NCBI GenBank assembly: GCA_045631645.1
Contig: JAZQVC010000020.1
Coordinates: 78,699-142,698, forward strand
Direction of reading: 5' to 3'
Origin: SIG459 sp045631645
Lineage (GTDB): Bacteria > Bacillota > Clostridia > Oscillospirales > Oscillospiraceae
DNA: 64,000 bases
Below, in pieces: positions 51,258-60,006 of the stretch. Under the pieces are notes generated by a model. That model was given only the letters and a program-made list of their open reading frames with translations, searched no databases and was not told where the DNA came from. Made by a program: the position numbers and the translations under genes. The stretch's first letter is position 1; each line of letters begins with the position of its first letter.

Positions 51258-52631
51258 ATGAACAGGCAAGAAATCATCTCCCAGCTCACCGAAGCACGAT
51301 TAGAAAAAGGAATCAGCCAATCTGAATTGGCTCGTATGATAGGTACACAGCGCTCAAATATATGTAGAATGGAAAGCGGTACTCAAAACCTCTCACTTGA
51401 TATGCTGTTGAAAATAGCATCTGCAGTCGGTAAAACAGTATCGCTAAATTTAGAGGACAAGGAGGAGCCAATGAGCAAATTTTATTCTCTTCGTATTTAT
51501 GATACAGAACTCATGAAGTTCATTATGGAAAAGCGCGGTTTGGAAGGCCTTGTCGCAGAAATTATTAGCATAGATGAAGCTTATGCTCATCTGATGCCTC
51601 TTGATATGGAACAAACCAATGAAGGTGTCATCAAATGGTTAGAACGAAGAGTAATACCAAAAAACCGAGCATTCGTTGATGAGATCCTCAAAACTCTAGG
51701 ACTTAGCCATAATGACACCAAAGGAATCATCGATGTCTGCAAAGGCTTATCTCTAAACGATAGCTATTGGGTTGTTCCTGGCGACTTTGAGGGCACTTTT
51801 GCCCAGTATAATCTTTACGAGAATCGGTTTTCTGAGATGTTGGCTCTCGTTGCATATACAGGTGCCGGTCAAAGTAAACAGGCATTTACCACGTCTCCGG
51901 AGCTGACCACCAATGGAATGCTGCCAAAAGCATGGCGTTTCATCGAAAACGATGGCATATATTTGTACAAGGGTGGCTCAACCGGAGCATCCAATGCTGG
52001 TCGTGAGCCCTATTGCGAATTCTACGCCTCTCAAATTGCAGAAACGATGCAGTTGAATACTGTACACTACGATTTAGAAAACTGGAAAGGTATCACAGCA
52101 TCCAAGTGCGTGCTATTTACTAACAAAGATATTTCATATATTCCAATCGGAAGAATTGTCCGCACCGGAGGTATTCAAAAGTGCATTGAATACTACGATG
52201 GTCTTGGTCAGGAATTTGGTGAACAAATTCGTAGCATGCTGGTGTTTGATGCATTAATTTATAACGAAGATCGACACTTTGGAAACTTTGGCGTTCTTAG
52301 AGATAATAACAGCGGTAAAATTATCGCTCCTGCCCCTATCTTTGATAACGGCCTATCTCTTCTGTGCTATGCAGGTAAGGATGACCTAGCCACTTTCTCC
52401 GCGATGGAGGGATACGCCAAAACTCGTACCACTCCATATCGCTTGTCTTTTGAAGAAATCTGTGCAGCGGTTATGGGCACGAAGCAAAAAGAACAGCTAC
52501 GCCGTATGATAGGTTTCAAATTCAAGCGCCACTCCGCTCTAAACTTCTCCGAAGAACATTTGCAAATGCTTGAAAAGCTATTGGAAGTCCGAGTGAGAAA
52601 ATTGTTGTCTATTCCTAAACAAAAAATCTAA
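51258..52631 (+). CDS. HTH-HipA fusion: HipB-like repressor joined to a HipA-like kinase
   Basis: The ATG at 51258 is preceded by GAAGGGTG. The 457-residue protein starts with an XRE-type HTH (ISQSELARMIGTQRSNICRM; about 20-60) and continues with a HipA-like kinase. NDGIYLYKGGSTGASNAGREPYCEFYAS holds the P-loop-like and Lys region, LVFDALIYNEDRHFGNFGVL (about 331) the catalytic Asp and Asn, and APIFDNGLSLLC (about 365) the metal-binding Asp. HipA phosphorylates glutamyl-tRNA synthetase or similar targets to arrest growth. Here antitoxin-like and toxin-like parts are one chain, so control must differ from two-gene HipBA. Confidence 0.8.
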   Translation: MNRQEIISQLTEARLEKGISQSELARMIGTQRSNICRMESGTQNLSLDMLLKIASAVGKTVSLNLEDKEEPMSKFYSLRIYDTELMKFIMEKRGLEGLVAEIISIDEAYAHLMPLDMEQTNEGVIKWLERRVIPKNRAFVDEILKTLGLSHNDTKGIIDVCKGLSLNDSYWVVPGDFEGTFAQYNLYENRFSEMLALVAYTGAGQSKQAFTTSPELTTNGMLPKAWRFIENDGIYLYKGGSTGASNAGREPYCEFYASQIAETMQLNTVHYDLENWKGITASKCVLFTNKDISYIPIGRIVRTGGIQKCIEYYDGLGQEFGEQIRSMLVFDALIYNEDRHFGNFGVLRDNNSGKIIAPAPIFDNGLSLLCYAGKDDLATFSAMEGYAKTRTTPYRLSFEEICAAVMGTKQKEQLRRMIGFKFKRHSALNFSEEHLQMLEKLLEVRVRKLLSIPKQKI

Positions 52632-52634
52632 TCG

Positions 52635-52675
52635 ACTATGCCCGGAAAGTCTTTTGACTTGCCGGGCATAGTTTG
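52635..52675 (+). terminator. terminator of the HTH-HipA gene
   Basis: CTATGCCCGG pairs with CCGGGCATAG around an AT-rich loop, with an inner AAGTC/GACTT stem, followed by TTTG. Confidence 0.8.
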
Positions 52676-52756
52676 TATTAGTGGCTGCGCCATACACATT
52701 ATAGCCAAGTGATTTCCCCAAAATCTCTCGGCTTATTTTTTAAGGAGATGATGTAT

Positions 52757-53095
52757 ATGCCCATCGAAAAACCTCACACTCAGCTTTATGAGAAGATGTA
52801 TGTGGAACAGGATCAGTACCGTCAATGGCTTCTCGCACAGCCGCCCGAAGAGATTCTAAAACACGCTTATGAATTCACCATCCGGGAGGACATTTTGCTC
52901 TCATTGGAGTACAACGAACTACCAACGAAGCAAGCAAAGGCTCTACTCAAATCTCCCTGTCTTTTAGATGATATATTTAAGACTTGGGAGAAAATTGAGA
53001 CTGGACATATGCAAGATATTTTCACCGCCATTGAATCTAGGGCAAACACCGTACTGCGAGAGAATTTTATAAAGTCCCAGCGTGACGCTAGGTAG
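52757..53095 (+). CDS. DUF3848 family protein
   Basis: The ATG at 52757 follows TAAGGAGATGATG. The 112-residue protein is helical and reads KPHTQLYEKMYVEQDQYRQW, then EILKHAYEFTIREDILLSLE and LPTKQAKALLKSPCLLDDIF, the DUF3848 pattern of conjugative elements. It precedes the TOPRIM protein by 9 bases and is translated from the same transcript. Function unknown. Confidence 0.85.
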   Translation: MPIEKPHTQLYEKMYVEQDQYRQWLLAQPPEEILKHAYEFTIREDILLSLEYNELPTKQAKALLKSPCLLDDIFKTWEKIETGHMQDIFTAIESRANTVLRENFIKSQRDAR

Positions 53096-53104
53096 GTGGG
53101 CTCT

Positions 53105-54052
53105 ATGGGATATGTAACACAAGATGAGATCCGGCAGGCCAAGGAAATGGACCTGCTCACCTACTTGCATAACTATGAGCCACGTGAGTTATTGCAACTT
53201 GGTTCAAATAACTACTGCACACGCACCCACGACAGTCTCAAAATAAGTAATGGAAAATGGTACTGGTTCTCTCGCGGAATCGGTGGAAAAACCGCTCTGG
53301 ACTATCTAATTAAGGTTCAGGGCTTTTCATTTACCCATGCTGTGGAAACCATTTTGGCTAAAGCGACATCGCAACCTCCCATCACTTCACCTACACCGCT
53401 ACCACAGGGTCACTCATGCAAATTGTTAATGCCGGAGTTGAATGACAACACAGATACAGTAGAGAAATATCTTATAGGACGCGGCATCCACCCTGATATC
53501 ATAGACTATTGCCTCAGTCACCATCTTCTGTTTGAGTCTACTCCCTACCATAACGCCGTATTCGTGGGCCACGATAAAGACGGTATCACCAGGTATGCAG
53601 CCTTGCGTGGAACTATGGGGAACTATAAGGGTGAGGCAACAGGTAGCAACAAGCACTACTCTTTCTCCATTGTAGATAGCCTTTGTTTAACCACAGTTCA
53701 TCTTTTCGAGTCTGTCATTGACCTGATGAGCTACGCCTCGTTACTACACGTAATGGGACAAGATTGGAAACAAGATGCTCTACTCTCCCTTGCCGGTGTG
53801 TATAAGAATACACGGGAGAATGTGATACCAGTTTCTCTCAGTCAGTTTTTGGCAAACCATCCATCAATAAAAATCCTGCGTCTGCACTTGGACAATGATG
53901 AAGTAGGGCGTGGTGCAACCGAAGGCATTATAAATGGCTTGAAGCACAAATATGAGATATTTGACGAGCCTCCCCAACACGGAAAGGATGTGAACGATTA
54001 CCTACGTTATCTTCAAAGTTCAAAGGCAATAAAGAACTTGCATGTATATTGA
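53105..54052 (+). CDS. DUF3991/TOPRIM domain primase-like protein
   Basis: The ATG at 53105 has AGGTAGGTGGG before it. The 315-residue protein has the DUF3991 domain (TQDEIRQAKEMDLLTYLHNY, then SNNYCTRTHDSLKISNGKWY and TALDYLIKVQGFSFTHAVETI) and a C-terminal TOPRIM domain: YAALRGTMGNYKGEATGSNK, HLFESVIDLMSYASLL (Glu) and ILRLHLDNDEVGRGATEGI (Asp-x-Asp). Such ICE proteins act like CHC2/DnaG primases, perhaps priming the transferred strand. The zinc-binding pattern is reduced to one Cys. Confidence 0.85.
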   Translation: MGYVTQDEIRQAKEMDLLTYLHNYEPRELLQLGSNNYCTRTHDSLKISNGKWYWFSRGIGGKTALDYLIKVQGFSFTHAVETILAKATSQPPITSPTPLPQGHSCKLLMPELNDNTDTVEKYLIGRGIHPDIIDYCLSHHLLFESTPYHNAVFVGHDKDGITRYAALRGTMGNYKGEATGSNKHYSFSIVDSLCLTTVHLFESVIDLMSYASLLHVMGQDWKQDALLSLAGVYKNTRENVIPVSLSQFLANHPSIKILRLHLDNDEVGRGATEGIINGLKHKYEIFDEPPQHGKDVNDYLRYLQSSKAIKNLHVY

Positions 54053-54081
54053 TAGAGATACGGTATTGTCTTAGCAAGCAC

Positions 54082-54118
54082 TGAATTTGTCCGTACAAAT
54101 TCACTTGTCAGAGGACAA
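54082..54118. other. candidate origin of transfer (oriT)
   Basis: TGAATTTGT-CCGT-ACAAATTCA (54082-54103; 9-bp arms, no mismatch) is followed by the smaller TTGTC-AGAG-GACAA (54105-54118). They lie in the 98-base gap directly before mobC, the usual place of oriT in MOBP-type elements. The nick site cannot be identified by eye. Confidence 0.45.
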
Positions 54119-54150
54119 CCCCTGAAACCCCACAGAAAGGATGTTGCAAA

Positions 54151-54474
54151 ATGCGAAAACGAAATTGCAGATTTGAAGTATGCTTCACAAGAGATGAGCT
54201 TTCCGAGCTGACTAAAAAGGCCCGGAAAGCTCATTTGTCTATTGGCGGATTTATACGCCGAGCGGTAAGCTCAGCCGAAATAAAAGAAGCTCCCCCCGCC
54301 GAGTATTACGAACTCATTAGAGAGCTGCGCCACATAGGCAGCAATCTTAATCAGCTCCTTAAGATAGCCAATACCAACGGCCTTTTCGATGCTCCACGCC
54401 TAAGGAAAGCGCTGGATGCTAACAGAGAGCTTGAAAACATGCTTTGGCGCGTATTTCAAAGCGAGAAAAACTAA
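54151..54474 (+). CDS. mobC: MobC-like relaxosome accessory protein
   Basis: The 107-residue protein has the MobC layout: RFEVCFTRDELSELTKKARK with a ribbon-helix-helix-like DNA-binding start (residues 6-45), then the conserved RELRHIGSNLNQLLKIANTN (about 58-77). It helps the relaxase bind and open oriT. An AGAAAGGATG site precedes the ATG. Its TAA overlaps the relaxase ATG by one base. Confidence 0.9.
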   Translation: MRKRNCRFEVCFTRDELSELTKKARKAHLSIGGFIRRAVSSAEIKEAPPAEYYELIRELRHIGSNLNQLLKIANTNGLFDAPRLRKALDANRELENMLWRVFQSEKN

Positions 54475-55904
54475 TGGCAGTCACATCAATTTGGGACATC
54501 AAGGGTCGTGTTGATAAGGTCATAAACTACGCCATGAATCCCGAAAAGACATCGGAGGATTCTCTGGGCTATCTTGCCGCCTTTCATTCAATTGAAGGCG
54601 TGGTGGAATACGCATCCAACCGATTAAAAACCGAAAAACAAGTCTATGTGACAGGCATAAATTGTGACCCGGATATAGCTGCCAGACAGTTTATGAACAC
54701 TAAAAAACATTGGGGCAAGACCGATGGCATAATTGCCTTTCATGGCTATCAATCCTTTCTCCCCGGCGAGGTTGACGCTAAAGCGGCACATGAAATAGGT
54801 ATAAACCTTGCGAACGAGCTTTGGGGAGACCGATTTGAAGTAGTGATTGCAACGCATGTAAACACAGGACACTACCACAACCACTTTGTACTCAACTCTG
54901 TGTCATTCAAAGACGGTTTGCGTTATTACGACCAAAAGAAGTCTTACCGCCTTATGCGCGCTGTCTCTGATCGACTATGCCGTGATTATCGTCTATCAGT
55001 CATTGACTCTCCAGTGGGTCGTGGCAAACACTACAGCGAGTGGGCTGCCGAGAGCAACGGGAAGCCAACGTATCGCAGTACAATCAGAGGAGACATCGAC
55101 CGTGCGATACTCGCGGCTACTACCGAACGAGATTTCTACAAGACCATGCATGAGATGGGTTATGAATTCAAAACTCACGGAGATTCCGGTATTGCATTGA
55201 AATATCCTGCACTCAAGCCACCAGGCGCTCAGGGCTTTTTTCGCTTCCATAAGCTGGGCGAAATGTACACTCTTGATATCATCCGCGAAAGGATTCTTCA
55301 AAACATACGCAAGCAGCGCCCCTTTCCCGCAATAGATCAAACGCCAAGGCAACATTACAGATACCGTGGAAGGTACCCTCAGCATAGGAAAATCACTGGG
55401 CTCCATGCTCTGTATCTTAGATACTGTTATGAACTGCGTATTCTTCAGAAACGACCCGCGTCTGTAAAGAGGCTGACTATCGCACTGCGCGAGGATCTTA
55501 TAAAGCTATACAAATACATTGCTCAAACAAGTTTCCTTGTGATAAATCAAATAGAAACGCAGGGCGAGCTCGAACTATATAAGCTGGGCTTGATTAGCAA
55601 AATCAGCTCAGTAACCGAGCAGCGAAGACTGCTCCGCAATGAACTGAGACGTGTATGCAGAGGGGGTGATATGGAATCAACTGAACAAATTAAGCACCGA
55701 ATTTCAGGGCTGAGCGCCGAGCTAAAGATGCTGAGAAAGGAGATGGCAATGTGTGAGGATATAGCAGCTCGTTCCGAGCTTGTCAGGGCTGCCTTGGATC
55801 AGCTAAGCGCAGAGAAACAAGTCATTAGAAAGGAGAACAGCGAACATGAACTACTCAGGGGATGCAGCAGAACAAGTCGTTCGGATTACCCTGAACGGTG
55901 TTGA
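54474..55904 (+). CDS. MOBP-type relaxase (MobA/VirD2 family)
   Basis: The ATG at 54474 directly follows mobC (TAATG). The 476-residue protein has WDIKGRVDKVINYAMNPEKT at the start (motif I Tyr near 19), and the three-His motif III in ATHVNTGHYHNHFVLNSVSF (about 128-147). The C-terminal region is helical and basic. It nicks oriT and pilots the single strand to the VirD4 coupling protein. The N-terminal relaxase domain ends near 210; the rest has coiled coil and no helicase. Confidence 0.93.
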   Translation: MAVTSIWDIKGRVDKVINYAMNPEKTSEDSLGYLAAFHSIEGVVEYASNRLKTEKQVYVTGINCDPDIAARQFMNTKKHWGKTDGIIAFHGYQSFLPGEVDAKAAHEIGINLANELWGDRFEVVIATHVNTGHYHNHFVLNSVSFKDGLRYYDQKKSYRLMRAVSDRLCRDYRLSVIDSPVGRGKHYSEWAAESNGKPTYRSTIRGDIDRAILAATTERDFYKTMHEMGYEFKTHGDSGIALKYPALKPPGAQGFFRFHKLGEMYTLDIIRERILQNIRKQRPFPAIDQTPRQHYRYRGRYPQHRKITGLHALYLRYCYELRILQKRPASVKRLTIALREDLIKLYKYIAQTSFLVINQIETQGELELYKLGLISKISSVTEQRRLLRNELRRVCRGGDMESTEQIKHRISGLSAELKMLRKEMAMCEDIAARSELVRAALDQLSAEKQVIRKENSEHELLRGCSRTSRSDYPERC

Positions 55905-56589
55905 ACTTGCTGCGAAAATAACGGGCAACGGAGCCAAACATCTTGCAGTAATGCTTTATGCTGCTCTAAAAAATCAAAGCAAAACCAAAGGTAAAACCAG
56001 GCTGAGTTCTATGCTTCGCAGCGGCAAGGAACTACGAGTGTTTGCCGTTAAAGATACCGAGCTGCAGTGCTTTTGTACTGAAGCAAAAAAATACGGAGTC
56101 CTTTACTGTGTGCTCAGAGATAAAAACGCAAACGACGGTTTGACAGATATCATGGTTAGAGCTGAGGATGCTGCAAAGATTAATAGAATATTCGAGCGTT
56201 TTAATCTGGCTACAGTTGATGTGGCAGCAGTCCGCAGCGAGGCAAAACTCAGCAAAAGTGAAAAGGTTTTCACAGCGGAGAACACGTTGCTTAATGAGCA
56301 TATTAAGCCTTCACCTGGAAAGGGGGAACCGCAAAGCAGAAACCCTATCCCGAAATCTCCTCGGTCCGAGCCTACCTCAGAGTACAAAGAGAACGCCGAA
56401 GGGGATATTGGGGATAGGTCAAAATCCCGTCGTTCTGTAAAAGAAGAACTCAACAGTATTCGTAAAGAGCAGGAACATCGAAATCCCCAGTCACCAGACG
56501 GAATCTTGCCGCCTTCACCCCATTTCTCTAATCCAAAGCAAAAACCTAGTAAAAAGAACGGAGATATCACTTATGCGCAGGCAAGATAA
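55846..56589 (+). CDS. PcfB / DUF3801 family conjugation protein
   Basis: The gene starts inside the relaxase 3' end (59-base overlap) behind GAAAGGAGAACAGC. The 247-residue protein has the DUF3801 domain: AEQVVRITLNGVELAAKITGN, GAKHLAVMLYAALKNQSKTKG, then ELQCFCTEAKKYGVLYCVLRD (residues 8-100). A Pro/Lys/Ser-rich tail follows (about 150-245). PcfB binds the relaxosome in Enterococcus pCF10. It ends inside the VirD4 gene. Confidence 0.88.
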   Translation: MNYSGDAAEQVVRITLNGVELAAKITGNGAKHLAVMLYAALKNQSKTKGKTRLSSMLRSGKELRVFAVKDTELQCFCTEAKKYGVLYCVLRDKNANDGLTDIMVRAEDAAKINRIFERFNLATVDVAAVRSEAKLSKSEKVFTAENTLLNEHIKPSPGKGEPQSRNPIPKSPRSEPTSEYKENAEGDIGDRSKSRRSVKEELNSIRKEQEHRNPQSPDGILPPSPHFSNPKQKPSKKNGDITYAQAR

Positions 56590-58384
56590 GCTGTCCGGAG
56601 CTCGTCTCATTCTTTATATCCTTGGGTTGATCCCTGTAGTCTGGCTTGCCCTGTTGCTGTCTCCTTATGTTCACGAAGGGCTACCAGGTATTATTGGCAA
56701 TTTCGTCGCAGTCATGGATAACCCCATTGGGATAATGTGGTGCGAAGACAGCGCAAGGACTATTTCCGTTTTCATCCTTATTTACCTCCTGAGCATTGGT
56801 GTGTACCTCTCCAGAGATCGAAACTACCGCCGCCGGGAAGAACACGGCTCTGCAAAATGGGGCTCTCCGAAGGCGCTGAACAGGAAGTATTCAAACAAGA
56901 AAGCCAACGAAAATAAAACACTCACCCAAAACATGGCTATCGGTCTGGATGGCAGAAAACACCGCCGCAATCTGAACATTCTGTGCTGCGGCGGTAGCGG
57001 CTCCGGCAAGACCCGCTTCTTTGCCAAAATCAATGTGATGAACGCGAACACCAGCTTTGTATGCCTCGACCCAAAAGGCGAGCTTCTGCGTGACACCGGA
57101 AATTTACTAAAATCAAAAGGATATGATATTAAAGTAATTGATCTTATCAACATGGACAAAAGCTGTTGCTACAATCCCTTTGTCTACTTGAAGTGCGACA
57201 ACGACATTCAGCGTCTCGTAACGAATCTCTTTAAAAACACCACACCCAAAGGCAGTCAATCTCAGGATCCCTTCTGGGATCAAGCAGCACAGATGTTGCT
57301 ACTCGCTCTTGTGTTTTATCTGCATTACGAGGCCCCTGATGAGGAGCAGAACTTTCCCATGGTAATGGAGATGATCCGCGCTGGCGAGGTGCGAGAGGAT
57401 AACGAAGATTATCTTTCCCCTCTCGACGAACTATTTGAGCGTCTGGAAATGAGAAATCCCGAGCACATAGCGCTAAAATACTACAGAAACTATCGTTCAG
57501 GCAGCGCTAAAACGCTGAAATCTATTCAGATAACACTGGTTTCAAGGCTTGAGAAATTCAACCTGGAGTCCCTGTCCGGCATTACCCAAACGGATGAGAT
57601 GGAACTATGGTCCCTGGGAGAAAAGAAAACTGCTGTCTTTGCGGTAATTCCCGACAATGACAGCAGTTTTAATTTTATCATCGGCATGCTCTACACACAG
57701 CTTTTTCAGCAGCTTTATTATCAGGCAGATGTGATCCATGGCGGCAGGCTCCCAGTCCATGTGCATTTTGTGATGGATGAGTTCGCCAATGTCGCCCTTC
57801 CTGATGAGTTTGATAAGCTGCTTGCCACCATGCGAAGTCGCGAAATTTCTGTGAGTATTATTATTCAAAATATGGCTCAGCTGAAAGCACTTTTTGAGAA
57901 GCAATGGGAAAGCATTGTTGGCAACTGCGATGAATTTCTTTATCTGGGCGGCAACGAGCAATCCACCCACGAATATGTATCTAAACTCCTTGGCAAAGAA
58001 ACCATCGACATGAACACCTATGGGCGTTCACAAGGCCGCAATGGCAGCTATTCTACGAACTGGCAGCTTAGCGGTCGTGAACTCATGACGCCTGATGAAG
58101 TACGCATGCTGGATAACCGGTATGCGCTTCTTTTTATTCGCGGTGAACGACCCATATGTGATTTGAAGTACGACATTTTCAAACATCCCAACCTGTCACT
58201 CAGCGCAGATGGTGGTGCAGATCCTTATAACCACGGAGAGGACACTCTTAGCTATGCAGGTATCATATTTGACGAGCCCTTGTTAGAGTCCGTCTCTGCG
58301 TTTGATGTAAACACATCAGAATTTGAGCTTCTCTCCGAGGAGGAGCTTGAAGAATATTTCAAAACGGAGGAAATAAACCAATGA
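56573..58384 (+). CDS. VirD4-like type IV coupling protein
   Basis: The 603-residue protein has two N-terminal helices (about 10-28 and 62-82), Walker A CCGGSGSGKTRFFAKIN (about 142) and Walker B VHFVMDEFANVALPDEF (about 399). A C-terminal region with NGSYSTNWQLSGRELMTPDE precedes an acidic end. It links relaxosome to the secretion channel at the membrane. It overlaps pcfB by 17 and the Maff2 gene by 4 bases. Confidence 0.95.
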   Translation: MRRQDKLSGARLILYILGLIPVVWLALLLSPYVHEGLPGIIGNFVAVMDNPIGIMWCEDSARTISVFILIYLLSIGVYLSRDRNYRRREEHGSAKWGSPKALNRKYSNKKANENKTLTQNMAIGLDGRKHRRNLNILCCGGSGSGKTRFFAKINVMNANTSFVCLDPKGELLRDTGNLLKSKGYDIKVIDLINMDKSCCYNPFVYLKCDNDIQRLVTNLFKNTTPKGSQSQDPFWDQAAQMLLLALVFYLHYEAPDEEQNFPMVMEMIRAGEVREDNEDYLSPLDELFERLEMRNPEHIALKYYRNYRSGSAKTLKSIQITLVSRLEKFNLESLSGITQTDEMELWSLGEKKTAVFAVIPDNDSSFNFIIGMLYTQLFQQLYYQADVIHGGRLPVHVHFVMDEFANVALPDEFDKLLATMRSREISVSIIIQNMAQLKALFEKQWESIVGNCDEFLYLGGNEQSTHEYVSKLLGKETIDMNTYGRSQGRNGSYSTNWQLSGRELMTPDEVRMLDNRYALLFIRGERPICDLKYDIFKHPNLSLSADGGADPYNHGEDTLSYAGIIFDEPLLESVSAFDVNTSEFELLSEEELEEYFKTEEINQ

Positions 58385-58722
58385 AAAATAAGGATAAAAA
58401 AGTCAGCACAAAAAACAAAAAAGCAAAGAAAATCTACCGTTTATACTCTGCAGTAGTTGTAACTCTGGTGGTTTTGTGCGGTGCAGGAGTCTCCGCATAT
58501 GCAGCAGGCGGAGATCCCCTTGCAGTTGTAAACAATCTAAGCACCTTTATCTTTGGCCTCATCAGAGCCGTTGGTCTTATCCTTCTCGGTTGGGGCATAG
58601 TGCAGGTGGGGCTCTCTTTCCAGTCCCATGATCCTTCTCAGCGCTCAAACGGTTTTCTTACTCTTGCAGGTGGCATAGTAGTCACATTTGCTAAGGAAAT
58701 ACTGACTCTTATAACCGGCTAA
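58381..58722 (+). CDS. Maff2 family / VirB2-like conjugation membrane protein
   Basis: The 113-residue protein has a signal-like N terminus and two membrane helices (about 20-40 and 58-78), with GGDPLAVVNNLSTFIFGLIR between and GLILLGWGIVQVGLSFQSHD after. This is the Maff2 pattern, thought to be the pilin-like or channel component of Gram-positive type IV systems. The start is within the VirD4 stop (ATGA). Confidence 0.88.
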   Translation: MKNKDKKVSTKNKKAKKIYRLYSAVVVTLVVLCGAGVSAYAAGGDPLAVVNNLSTFIFGLIRAVGLILLGWGIVQVGLSFQSHDPSQRSNGFLTLAGGIVVTFAKEILTLITG

Positions 58723-58781
58723 GCATTACTCATAAGGGGCAGGCATTTAACACGTCTGCCCCTACAGGAGGTGTCTATTTA

Positions 58782-59618
58782 TTGTCAGATAATTGGGTAG
58801 TGCAAAATCTTGAAAACGCTTTGAATGTTTGGAACAACAAATTAGCTGAAATATGGCAAATCATAACTCAATCGCCCGAAGCTTTCAGAAATGGTGCCAT
58901 ATGGAACATAGTCACATCGATTCACGGTACTTTGCAAGCGATAGGATATGCCCTATTGGTGCTATTTTTTGTGATTGGTGTTGTAAAAAGTTGTGGGAGC
59001 TTCGCTGAATTTAAACGTCCCGAGTTAGTTATAAAGCTTTTTGTTCGATTTGCTTTGGCTAAAGGGGTAATAACATATGGATTAGAGCTTATGCTCGCAA
59101 TTTTAAGCATTGTTCAGGGAGTAATAGGCTCCGTCATTTCCGCCGCCGGACTTGGCATGCCCGAAGGCGCTGCATTGCCTTCTGAAATTATTGCGGCTAT
59201 TGAAGAATGCAGCTTTCTGGAAAGTATTCCCCTGTGGATCATTGCTCTCATTGGCAGTTTGTTTATATGGCTTCTTTCATTTGTAATGATACTGACTGTC
59301 TACGGCAGGTTTTTCAAGCTGTATATGTATACTGCCATTGCGCCAATCCCTCTTGCCTCTTTTGCCGGAGAACCCAGTCAGCAAATAGGCAAAAGTTTTA
59401 TTAAAAGCTATGCAGGAGTGTGTCTTGAAGGGGCGATAATAGTTTTGGCCTGCGTAATTTTTTCCGTATTCGCATCATCGCCTCCTCAAGTGGATGTAAA
59501 CGCAGCTGCAGCCACGATGGTGTGGAGTTACATCGGAGAGCTTGTTTTCAATATGCTTATACTTGTTGGTACTGTAAAAATGTCTGACCGCATCGTCAGA
59601 GAAATGATGGGCCTATAA
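58782..59618 (+). CDS. TrbL/VirB6-like polytopic membrane protein
   Basis: The start is a TTG at 58782 behind AGGAGGTGTC. The 278-residue protein has five to six helices (about 45-62, 80-97, 135-160, 170-190, 210-230, 255-270) and no other motif. It should form the membrane channel of the mating apparatus with the VirB4 ATPase. A DUF or CD1107-type label fits this place in the operon. Confidence 0.8.
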   Translation: MSDNWVVQNLENALNVWNNKLAEIWQIITQSPEAFRNGAIWNIVTSIHGTLQAIGYALLVLFFVIGVVKSCGSFAEFKRPELVIKLFVRFALAKGVITYGLELMLAILSIVQGVIGSVISAAGLGMPEGAALPSEIIAAIEECSFLESIPLWIIALIGSLFIWLLSFVMILTVYGRFFKLYMYTAIAPIPLASFAGEPSQQIGKSFIKSYAGVCLEGAIIVLACVIFSVFASSPPQVDVNAAAATMVWSYIGELVFNMLILVGTVKMSDRIVREMMGL

Positions 59619-59631
59619 ATGGGAGGAATAT

Positions 59632-60006
59632 ATGGAAGTAAAGATAAACCGTGAAATCAGGAACTACACGGAAGCAGTATTCTTTGGGCTGTCACTCAGG
59701 CAGCTCATTTTTTCATTCTTGGCAATTGCAGTTGCTGTACTGCTCTTCTTTTTGCTTAGACCATACTTCGGCACAGAGACCGTGTCCTGGATGTGTGTTT
59801 TAGGAGCTGCGCCTTTTGCCGTTCTTGGTTTCATTTCATATAACGGAATGCCGGCAGAGCGTTTTTTGTGGGCGTGGATTCGTTCAGAATTACTTGAGCC
59901 CAAGTTCTTCAAGGTTGAACCTATAAACATCTATTACGAAGCCCTAAAACCGCACATTGAAGCTAAAGAAAAGGAAGGATATAAACGCAATGATGAAAAG
60001 CATTAA
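59632..60006 (+). CDS. PrgI family (VirB3-like) protein
   Basis: The 124-residue protein starts EVKINREIRNYTEAVFFGLS, the PrgI opening, and has two adjacent helices (about 25-45 and 52-70). PrgI/VirB3 proteins sit at the membrane with VirB4. It overlaps the VirB4 start by 17 bases. Confidence 0.9.
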   Translation: MEVKINREIRNYTEAVFFGLSLRQLIFSFLAIAVAVLLFFLLRPYFGTETVSWMCVLGAAPFAVLGFISYNGMPAERFLWAWIRSELLEPKFFKVEPINIYYEALKPHIEAKEKEGYKRNDEKH

